Positions 54,429-61,894 of a stretch of 64,000 bases of DNA are shown one piece after another. The stretch is taken from positions 1 through 64,000 of the forward strand of contig NZ_VUNN01000003.1 in NCBI RefSeq assembly GCF_009695635.1. Reading direction: 5' to 3'. The DNA is from Bullifex porci. Its GTDB lineage: Bacteria; Spirochaetota; Spirochaetia; Sphaerochaetales; Sphaerochaetaceae. The first letter of the stretch is position 1; the number at the start of each line of letters is the position of its first letter. Position numbers and translations under genes: made by a program. A model generated the notes under the pieces. It saw nothing but the letters and a program-made list of their open reading frames with translations. It had not been told where the DNA came from and ran no database searches.

Positions 54429-56018
54429 ATGAATAGAATTGCAAAAAACTTTGAGAAAGAGCTTAAAGAACTTGGAATCTATGAAGAGTTTTCCTCATTA
54501 AATTCATATGTTGGAGATATTCATAACCATTGTGGAATTAGTTATGGTTACGGAAAACTCGAGAATGCAATTGCTTTTGCAAAAACACAATTAGATTTCT
54601 TCTCTGTAACTGGACATTTTGCTTGGCCTGATATGGAAAATGATAGCAAAATGATGATTCCACCAGATGTTGTAAAATATCATAAGGAAGGCTTTGCAAA
54701 GCTTAGACGTAATTGGCCTGAGTACAAGAGGTTGATGAAAGAGTGTGAAAGTGATGGATTTATTCCATTCTTCTCCTATGAGTATCATAGTTTTAAGTAT
54801 GGAGACTATACTATTTTATGTAAAAATACAGATGAAGACCTTCCAAATCCAGTTGAAGAAGGGGAAGAGGATAATCGATTAACAAATCTTCTAAATGGAG
54901 ATGAGAAACAAACAGATAGATTCCTTTCAACGCCTCATCATATTGGATATAAAGAAGGATACAGAGGTATTAGTTGGAAATACTTTAATGAAAAAGTATC
55001 TCCAGTAGTAGAGATAGTATCAATGCATGGATGTGCAGAAAGCTATGAAGCTCATCCTTTGTATTTACATACTATGGGGCCAAGAAGCGGTAAAAATACA
55101 TATCAAGGAGGATTAAGTTTAAAACACCACTTCGGTGTAGTTGGATCAACAGACCATCATAATGCGGCTCCAGGAAGCTACGGCTCTGGAAGAACAATAA
55201 TTTTTCTTCCTAATATTGATAGAGAAAGTATTTGGAATGCTCTTAAAGCAAGACATACTTCCGCCGCAAGTGGGGATCCTATAGAAACATTATTAATTGT
55301 AAATAATGCTATAGCAGGGGACATTGCTCCAAAACATAATGGATTTATAAACATAGACGGGTTTGTAGCAGGTTTTGATAAACTCGAAAAGGTTGAAATA
55401 ATTCAAGATGGCAATGTTATAGCAGGAGAGTATTCCTTTAATGGTGATGACAGCTATGAAGGATTTATCTCATTTAAGTTTGGATGGGGAAAAAAGCATA
55501 AGGCGGCTATTTGGGATATTGAACTTGAGGCAGAAAATGGAGAGATAAAGGACTATATTGGAAGGCTTAGAGGAATTGATATGGTTGATCCTCTTGATGT
55601 ACCTAAAGATAGTGGTTCAACATTACCTCGATTAAGTTTTGATGGTAAAAAAGTAGTTTTACATGTCGTTACAGATGGAAACCCAACAGCGCAAACAGAT
55701 AGTACTGCAGGTTTAGCTCTTGAAGTAGAAGGTAATAAAAACACTAAAATTATTTGTTCAGTGAAAGTCCTTTGGAATAATGAGATTATTAATAAATGTT
55801 ATGAATTTAAGCTGTCAGAGTTAAAGGAAACTCAACAGACTCAATATATTAATGGTTTCGTTTCCCCTGCAATAGAAGTAGGCTTACTAAGAACAAATAG
55901 AGAATGCTGTTGCCACATAAAAAAATCTATAAAAACAGAAAGCCAAGGCGCTGTATATCTTAGAGCATATGAAAAGAATGGAGATTGTGTATTTACTTCC
56001 CCTATTTCTTTTAGATAA
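54429..56018 (+). CDS. PHP-like metal-dependent protein (DUF3604-like)
   Basis: 529 residues. The opening VGDIHNHCGISYGYGKLENA carries the HxH metal motif of PHP-type phosphoesterase folds; further His/Asp clusters are FSVTGHF, FFSYEYHS, STPHHIGY and GSTDHHNAAPG. The C-terminal 200 residues form a beta domain. Related DUF3604 proteins occur in sugar-lyase and sulfatase gene clusters and their reaction is largely unknown. ATG 54429 has GGAGG five bases upstream; ATG 54417, overlapping the previous stop, is also possible. It closes the ABC operon. Confidence 0.7.
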   Translation: MNRIAKNFEKELKELGIYEEFSSLNSYVGDIHNHCGISYGYGKLENAIAFAKTQLDFFSVTGHFAWPDMENDSKMMIPPDVVKYHKEGFAKLRRNWPEYKRLMKECESDGFIPFFSYEYHSFKYGDYTILCKNTDEDLPNPVEEGEEDNRLTNLLNGDEKQTDRFLSTPHHIGYKEGYRGISWKYFNEKVSPVVEIVSMHGCAESYEAHPLYLHTMGPRSGKNTYQGGLSLKHHFGVVGSTDHHNAAPGSYGSGRTIIFLPNIDRESIWNALKARHTSAASGDPIETLLIVNNAIAGDIAPKHNGFINIDGFVAGFDKLEKVEIIQDGNVIAGEYSFNGDDSYEGFISFKFGWGKKHKAAIWDIELEAENGEIKDYIGRLRGIDMVDPLDVPKDSGSTLPRLSFDGKKVVLHVVTDGNPTAQTDSTAGLALEVEGNKNTKIICSVKVLWNNEIINKCYEFKLSELKETQQTQYINGFVSPAIEVGLLRTNRECCCHIKKSIKTESQGAVYLRAYEKNGDCVFTSPISFR

Positions 56019-56026
56019 AACAAAAT

Positions 56027-56057
56027 GGGTCTAAAACAGAAGCTCTGTTTTAGATCC
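56027..56057. terminator. Terminator between the ABC operon and the HAD gene
   Basis: 14-bp stem GGGTCTAAAACAGA (56027-56040) and TCTGTTTTAGATCC (56044-56057), one G-U pair. Its right arm contains the stop codon of the convergent HAD gene. Confidence 0.7.
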
Positions 56058-56628
56058 TATCCTTAAAGAAGTTAAGTAAAGCTTCATCATCACCTGTATA
56101 ATGGAAGGTCTCTATTCCTAATGCTGCAGCACCTTCGATATTTTCAATATAATCATCTACAAAGGTAGTATTTTCAGGTGTAAAGCCCTCTTTATCCATT
56201 ATATATAGCCAAAATTCTTTATCAGGCTTTATTAAGTGAATTTCATGAGAAGCATAGCAATTTGTAAAGCTTTTTCTAATATCAAGCTTATCAATAATTG
56301 GCCAATGAGGAGCAAATGTATTTGAACCTATAGCTGTCTTATTGCCCTTAGCTTTAAGCTTTCCAGCAATTTCAATCATCACTTCATTCCTAACTGGATG
56401 GAAGGTATCTTTAAAGAAATCTCCATTAACCTTATAGCCATAATGTGTAAGAAGATGATCATAATAATCATTAGTTGACATATAGCCTTCCATAAGGGGT
56501 CTAGCATATAGCTCGAAATCATCATTGAGCTCCTTCTCGCTTACACCCATTATCTTAGCCATCTCAGGAAGTGTATGGAAATTCTTTATTAACACTCCTC
56601 CTAAGTCAAAAATATATAATCTATTCAT
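56050..56628 (-). CDS. HAD-family hydrolase (YihX-like)
   Basis: 192 residues. LYIFDLGGVLIKNF gives the catalytic DxG-type motif I in which the second Asp is replaced by Gly, as in the YihX/haloacid-dehalogenase-like phosphatase group; TAIGSNTF supplies motif II, KPDKEFW motif III and FVDDYIENIEGA motif IV. YihX acts on glucose-1-phosphate; the substrate here is unknown. It lies 11 bases after the amidohydrolase gene and is the last of three minus-strand genes. Confidence 0.85.
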   Translation of the reverse strand: MNRLYIFDLGGVLIKNFHTLPEMAKIMGVSEKELNDDFELYARPLMEGYMSTNDYYDHLLTHYGYKVNGDFFKDTFHPVRNEVMIEIAGKLKAKGNKTAIGSNTFAPHWPIIDKLDIRKSFTNCYASHEIHLIKPDKEFWLYIMDKEGFTPENTTFVDDYIENIEGAAALGIETFHYTGDDEALLNFFKDRI

Positions 56629-56639
56629 TAATCCTCCCT

Positions 56640-58205
56640 TTAAAATAGCTTACCTGTTAGCGTATTATTATATACCCCTTTTTCATATGCTACCACACCC
56701 CCAACAATAACAAATTCAACACCTTCATTTTTTGTAAAGCCACCACTTAAGGTAGCTGTTGGAGCTAATGTATTTAAATTTAAAATATTTATATCTGCCC
56801 TCATATCCTCTTTTATTATACCAACGTCCTTTAAGCCTAATCGAGAAGCACTCTCACTACTCATTCTTCTTATCGCCTCACTAAAGGTGATAATCCTTTT
56901 ATCAAGAACTAAATCCTTTAGCAGATGGATAGTTGCTGAAAAGCTCCTTGGATGAGGTATAGGTGTTGAATATAAGGAATCTGTTCCAAAGCACATTAAT
57001 GGATGCTTTAATATTCTCTCTAAGGTTTCTTCACTCTCTGTTACATCTATCATAACAGCAGCACCCTTCTCATCTGCTAATAAATCTAAAAGTGTATCAA
57101 GAGGATCTTTATCTATTATTTTTCCAATTTGACTTAGTGATAAGCCATCATACTCATGCGTATGATCTAAAGATAAAATTGAAATATCATCTGGGCCAAC
57201 AACAGGGTATAAGCTTTCCCATCCATTTGGATGCAGCATCTCATCCTTTATAATAGCTCGTTCTCTTTCATCCTTTAAAACTCTCATTTGTTCTATTCTA
57301 GGAAGTGCAAGTACATGTGCAGGTAGAAGAGAAAATAGAGAGGTTGAGCCATAGTGATATGGGTATTGATCAAATTTGACATCAACACCCTTTGCTGTAT
57401 ATTCATCAAATAAATTAAATATATCATCTAAAAGATATCCAAATTTTCTACCAATTATCTTTAGATGACTTATTTCAAGCCTTACACCTGTCTCTAAGGC
57501 TAAATCAAGGACCTCCTTAATTGATGAAACAATCTCAGGACCTTCAATTCTATGGTGAACACAAAATAGCTTATCATGCTTTCTAACAACTCTCAAAAGT
57601 GCTAAAAGCTCATTTCTATCGGCAGATGAGCAAGGAGCATAGTATAAGCCTGAGGATAGACCATAGCACCCTTGAGTTAATGCTTGATCTAATAAGGCAC
57701 ACATTCTATCAATTTCTTCTTTATTTGCTATTCTGCCACTATCAGAGCCAAGGACTGCTATTCTTAAAGGAGCATGTGAACAAAGGTATGCTTGGTTAAT
57801 CCCCATCCTACCTTCAATAACCTTCTTATAGGAAGAAAAATCGCTCCAGGAGTAATTATCGTAGTGACCTAAAACATCATCATTTAATGGTAATAAATAC
57901 TCCTTATTCTCATTTAATGGAAAAATCCCTATACCACAATTTCCACATAAATCTGTTGTAATACCTTGCGCAATACGAGCTTTCATATAGCTGTCCTTAA
58001 GGCCATATATTTCACTATGAGTGTGAAAATCAATAAAGCCAGGAGTTACTACTAAACTCGATGAATCAATTACTTTTCTTGACTCTAAATCTATATTATT
58101 TGAAAGCTTTATTATTTTGCCATTATCTATTGCGATATCGCTAGTAAAGCAATCATTACCGGTGCCATCATAAATGGTGGCACCCTTAATTAATAAATCA
58201 ATCAT
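56640..58205 (-). CDS. N-acyl-D-amino-acid deacylase family amidohydrolase
   Basis: 521 residues. The amidohydrolase core is complete: TPGFIDFHTHSE (metal-binding HxH), GNCGIGIFP, YGLSSGLYYAPCSSAD, VHHRIEG, EISHLKIIG, FDQYPYHYGST and FGTDSLYS (catalytic Asp). This is the D-aminoacylase / dihydroorotase-like layout; substrates could be N-acyl-D-amino acids or related amides from cell-wall material. No signal peptide, so cytoplasmic. Its start overlaps the preceding Fic-like gene by 8 bases. Confidence 0.85.
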   Translation of the reverse strand: MIDLLIKGATIYDGTGNDCFTSDIAIDNGKIIKLSNNIDLESRKVIDSSSLVVTPGFIDFHTHSEIYGLKDSYMKARIAQGITTDLCGNCGIGIFPLNENKEYLLPLNDDVLGHYDNYSWSDFSSYKKVIEGRMGINQAYLCSHAPLRIAVLGSDSGRIANKEEIDRMCALLDQALTQGCYGLSSGLYYAPCSSADRNELLALLRVVRKHDKLFCVHHRIEGPEIVSSIKEVLDLALETGVRLEISHLKIIGRKFGYLLDDIFNLFDEYTAKGVDVKFDQYPYHYGSTSLFSLLPAHVLALPRIEQMRVLKDERERAIIKDEMLHPNGWESLYPVVGPDDISILSLDHTHEYDGLSLSQIGKIIDKDPLDTLLDLLADEKGAAVMIDVTESEETLERILKHPLMCFGTDSLYSTPIPHPRSFSATIHLLKDLVLDKRIITFSEAIRRMSSESASRLGLKDVGIIKEDMRADINILNLNTLAPTATLSGGFTKNEGVEFVIVGGVVAYEKGVYNNTLTGKLF

Positions 58206-59085
58206 GTAGAATATGATAACTCTTTATCAACGATCTTTCCACGATACGTGCTAAATCTTGGTAGGAATCTCTACGATAAGCAAGAGAAAGAGCCGCATTT
58301 ATTTCATCACACATATCACTATCAAAGGCAGGGATAATATATCCTGCAGATTCAAGCATGCATAAGAGCAATAGAAGAGCAAAGTCCTCATTATGGCTTT
58401 CAAATGGTTTAATCTTCATAATCTGACCAAACATTAATACAGCCTTAAATATCTCATTTATCCCCTTCCACTCTCTATCAAATTGCATAAAAAGAGTTTC
58501 CATTTGATATTTAATTTTTAAAGCATCACCACTTTCAGATTTTACATCTGAAAAGCCATCTCGATATGAGCCTCCTGTTAAATCATCAATCCCCTGTACA
58601 AAGGATTGATGAAGCTCTAATACTCTCTTTGAATCCCAAAGAAATGAATTTTCCTTAGTAGTAATTAATAAAGATGAAAAGTTTGAATATAAAAGATGCT
58701 TTTCAAGTGATGTAGATGCAATAACCTTTCCAGATAAAATCTGTTCAATAGATTTCTTTTGAAACTTTTCTCTACTTAAAGCTAGTGCAAGTGTTAGGTT
58801 ATCTACTCTTAAGGCCTTGACCTTATCACTCATCCTATCATAGCCCTTATTTTCTTCCCTTAAATTCATAAGTGTCGTAAGATCAATAGTACCTAGACGG
58901 ACACTATTATTCTTAAAAGGTCTCATTGTACGACCATCAAAAGGCTTTGGCGCATCTGCTGGAATTGTCCAAGACCACTCAAGCTTAATAGCTCCTTCTA
59001 CTCTTCCATCATCACAGAGGATTCTTACTCTTCTGTCTGATATACCCCATTTTTTTGCAGCTTCTTTAACACCAATATATTTCAT
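58198..59085 (-). CDS. HTH-Fic-like protein with degenerate Fic motif
   Basis: 295 residues. The N-terminus is a helix-turn-helix (VKEAAKKWGISDRRVRILCD). The C-terminal half has Fic-fold landmarks: LHQSFVQGIDDLTGGSYRD (156-175) and a helix-loop equivalent to HPFxxGNGR reading KIKPFESHNEDFALLLLL (224-241). The catalytic His is Lys, and the Gly-Asn-Gly-Arg anion-binding loop is lost, so AMP transfer is unlikely. It may be a DNA-binding regulator or a binding protein for the co-encoded amidohydrolase's pathway. It is first in the three-gene minus-strand operon. Confidence 0.7.
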   Translation of the reverse strand: MKYIGVKEAAKKWGISDRRVRILCDDGRVEGAIKLEWSWTIPADAPKPFDGRTMRPFKNNSVRLGTIDLTTLMNLREENKGYDRMSDKVKALRVDNLTLALALSREKFQKKSIEQILSGKVIASTSLEKHLLYSNFSSLLITTKENSFLWDSKRVLELHQSFVQGIDDLTGGSYRDGFSDVKSESGDALKIKYQMETLFMQFDREWKGINEIFKAVLMFGQIMKIKPFESHNEDFALLLLLCMLESAGYIIPAFDSDMCDEINAALSLAYRRDSYQDLARIVERSLIKSYHILHD

Positions 59086-59221
59086 ACAATTATTCTAATC
59101 CAAATTTGGTATATATTCAATATAATATCTTATCTCAATATTTTACATATCTACTATAAATAAAAAAATCTATTATTGTTTTTATTTTTTGTTTCTGTTT
59201 AAATAGTAAGGGAAAATTTTT

Positions 59222-60508
59222 ATGGAAAAATATGATGTAATAATCGTTGGCAGTGGTCCTGCCGGAATGGGTGCAGCTTTCTCATTACTAGAAAGTGGCA
59301 AAAAGTGTTCTATTCTTATGCTCGATAAAACTCCATATTCAACTGGAGGCATGAGAAATGACTGTAAGATGAACTTTACATTCCCAATTGGCTTTCCGCT
59401 TGAATACTGGGAAGAAAATACAGCTAATCACTATCTTGAAAAGGTAACAGCTTTTTTAAAGCCTACTATACTTCCTAAATCAAATATTGAAACCTACCAA
59501 AAGAGAGCGGAGCGTCTTGGGTGTTCTCTTTTAGAGATTAAGCAAACACATTTAGGCACAGATGGCGGCTTACAGCTTATTAAAGAGCTTCAAAAAAAGC
59601 TTTCAGATGCAGGTGTAACACTTGCTTTGGGAGAGACTGTAACTGGTATCGATAATGTTAATAAGTTTATTACAACAGATAAAAGAGAAATCGGATATAA
59701 AAACATTCTTATCGCACCAGGTAGACAGGGCTTTCACTTTTTGCAGGAGATAATGAAGGCTCTAGGCGTTAATTACATCGACAATGTTGTTGATGTTGGT
59801 ATCAGAGTTGAAACAAGAATTGAGCATTACCCTATTGTTAAGGATTACTATGATCCAAAGTTCTATTTCCCTGAAAAGGTAAGAACCTTCTGTACAAATA
59901 GTGGAAATGCACATGTAGTTAGAGAAAAATATACTACTAGCAGAGGTGATGAGTGGTTTAGTGTTAATGGACACGCCTTTAAAGCAGATGAAAACAAGAA
60001 CAATGGACTTGTTAACTTTGCTATCTTAAAAACTGTACGCTTTACAGAGCCTCTTGCAAGTGGACAGGAATTTGCAGAGCACCTTGGACTAATGGCTGTA
60101 TTAATGGGAGGTGGTAAGCCTCTAATGCAAAGAGTTGGTGACTTTAGAATGGGTAGAAGAAGTAAGGAATCCGATTTCAATGGTGATTTATATGACTTCA
60201 AGCCATCCTTAGTAGGAGCAAGTCCATCAGATATCTCACTTGCAATGCCAAGTAAGATTTTAAGATATATTTGGTCTGGTATGAAAAAGCTCGATACTAT
60301 CGTACCGGGTATTCTCCATCCATCAACAATTATGTACTACCCTGAAATCAAACTTTATGCAAATAAGCCACAGTACATTGATAACCATTTCTGCGTTCAG
60401 AAGAATGTATACTTTGCTGGAGATGGAGCTGGTACTAGCCGTGGTATTACAGGTGCATGGGCAAGTGGAATCAGAGCAGCTGAAGGAATAATAGAAAACT
60501 TAGACTGA
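59222..60508 (+). CDS. FAD-dependent oxidoreductase (NAD(P)/FAD family)
   Basis: 428 residues. YDVIIVGSGPAGMGAAFSLL is the Rossmann FAD motif, NILIAPGRQG the second dinucleotide segment, and VYFAGDGAGTSRGITGAWAS the C-terminal FAD-binding block. The pattern matches the FAD-dependent dehydrogenase group annotated by homology only; its substrate is unknown. AAGGGAAA precedes the ATG. Its stop overlaps the MATE gene start by one base (TGATG), so the two are coupled. Confidence 0.85.
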   Translation: MEKYDVIIVGSGPAGMGAAFSLLESGKKCSILMLDKTPYSTGGMRNDCKMNFTFPIGFPLEYWEENTANHYLEKVTAFLKPTILPKSNIETYQKRAERLGCSLLEIKQTHLGTDGGLQLIKELQKKLSDAGVTLALGETVTGIDNVNKFITTDKREIGYKNILIAPGRQGFHFLQEIMKALGVNYIDNVVDVGIRVETRIEHYPIVKDYYDPKFYFPEKVRTFCTNSGNAHVVREKYTTSRGDEWFSVNGHAFKADENKNNGLVNFAILKTVRFTEPLASGQEFAEHLGLMAVLMGGGKPLMQRVGDFRMGRRSKESDFNGDLYDFKPSLVGASPSDISLAMPSKILRYIWSGMKKLDTIVPGILHPSTIMYYPEIKLYANKPQYIDNHFCVQKNVYFAGDGAGTSRGITGAWASGIRAAEGIIENLD

Positions 60509-61869
60509 TGAACAGCACTGAATTTGGGGAAGGTGATATATTTAAGCTTACCTTAAAGCTTAGTATCCCAACCTGTTTAGCTCAGGCCGTAAACGTTCTT
60601 TACGCTATGATCGATAGAATGTTTATCGGCCATATTCCATTTATTGGCGATTTAGCATTAGCAGGAGCTGGAATAGCAGCTCCTATTACAACATTTATTT
60701 CTTCCTTTAGCTACATCATTGCTTTAGGCGGTGCGCCGATAATGGCAATGAAGCTAGGACATAATGAAAGAAATAGTGCAGAAAATATTTTATATACATC
60801 ATTAATACTATTAATTATTTTCTCAGTAGTATTAACTCCATTAGCATTAATATTTGCTCACCCTCTATTAACAAGCTTTGGAGCAACAAATCAAACAATT
60901 GTTTATGCTCTTCCATACTTCTTAATATATGTATTAGGAACACCATTTGCTCTTTGCCAAATAGCATTAGCTAGCTTTTTAATTAATATAGGAAATAGTA
61001 AGGGTGCTATGATTTGTAATGTTTTAGGTGCTATTACAAACATCATACTCGACCCAATATTTATTTTTACATTAAATCTAGGTGTTAGAGGGGCTGCGAT
61101 AGCAACCATTATGTCTCAAGCTCTTACAGCAATATTACTATTTATAATACTTGCTAAAAGTAAAAGTATTTCAATAAAAAGAAGTACAATTAAGAAAGGT
61201 GTAATAGTAAAAATCTTTAAGCTTGGTGCCTCTCCATTTTTAATCATGGCAACAGATAGTCTTTTACTTATTTTATTAAATACTATCTTAAAGCTTCAAG
61301 GAGGAGCTAATACAGATATATTAATTACTTCATCAACTATAATTCAAAGCTACCATCTACTTGTTATGAACCCACTAGGAGGAATAACAGGTGGTTCTGG
61401 TGGTTTATTAAGCTATAACTATGGAGCAGGTAATATTGAGAGAGTAAAAAAGTCATATAAATCGATACAGCTATTAGCATCAACATATATAGTAATAATA
61501 TTTGCTCTTACATACATTGCAGGAAGAGGCTTTATATCACTTTTTACATCAGATGAAAACATCATTAATGTTACTTATAAATATTTAAAGATATTTACAT
61601 TGATGATAATTCCTCTTTCATTCCAATATAATAATGTTGATACCTTTACAGCGCTTGGACAAGTGAAATACTCTCTATCCTTATCATTGTTTAGAAAAGC
61701 AATATTTCTAATTTCAATGATTACTCTTCCGATATTTTTCAATGCTGAAGCTGTTTTCTTTGCTGAGCCTATTTCCGATTTACTAGCAGCGATAACATCT
61801 ACAACAATTATGACGATAACCTTACCTAAGATTTTAAAGAAGAGAGAAACTCAAGGACTTCAATTATGA
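60508..61869 (+). CDS. MATE family efflux transporter
   Basis: 453 residues with about twelve membrane spans in two similar halves, starting with a short cytoplasmic tail (NSTEFGEGDIFKLTLKLSIP). Typical MATE blocks are MIDRMFIGHIPFIGDLALAG, SFLINIGNSKGAMICNVLGA and a PLGGITGGSGG stretch. It should export drugs or metabolites using an ion gradient. Coupling to the FAD oxidoreductase suggests the pair handles one compound, which I cannot identify. Confidence 0.92.
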   Translation: MNSTEFGEGDIFKLTLKLSIPTCLAQAVNVLYAMIDRMFIGHIPFIGDLALAGAGIAAPITTFISSFSYIIALGGAPIMAMKLGHNERNSAENILYTSLILLIIFSVVLTPLALIFAHPLLTSFGATNQTIVYALPYFLIYVLGTPFALCQIALASFLINIGNSKGAMICNVLGAITNIILDPIFIFTLNLGVRGAAIATIMSQALTAILLFIILAKSKSISIKRSTIKKGVIVKIFKLGASPFLIMATDSLLLILLNTILKLQGGANTDILITSSTIIQSYHLLVMNPLGGITGGSGGLLSYNYGAGNIERVKKSYKSIQLLASTYIVIIFALTYIAGRGFISLFTSDENIINVTYKYLKIFTLMIIPLSFQYNNVDTFTALGQVKYSLSLSLFRKAIFLISMITLPIFFNAEAVFFAEPISDLLAAITSTTIMTITLPKILKKRETQGLQL

Positions 61870-61894
61870 GCAAAAGTAATTCATACTATTAATT

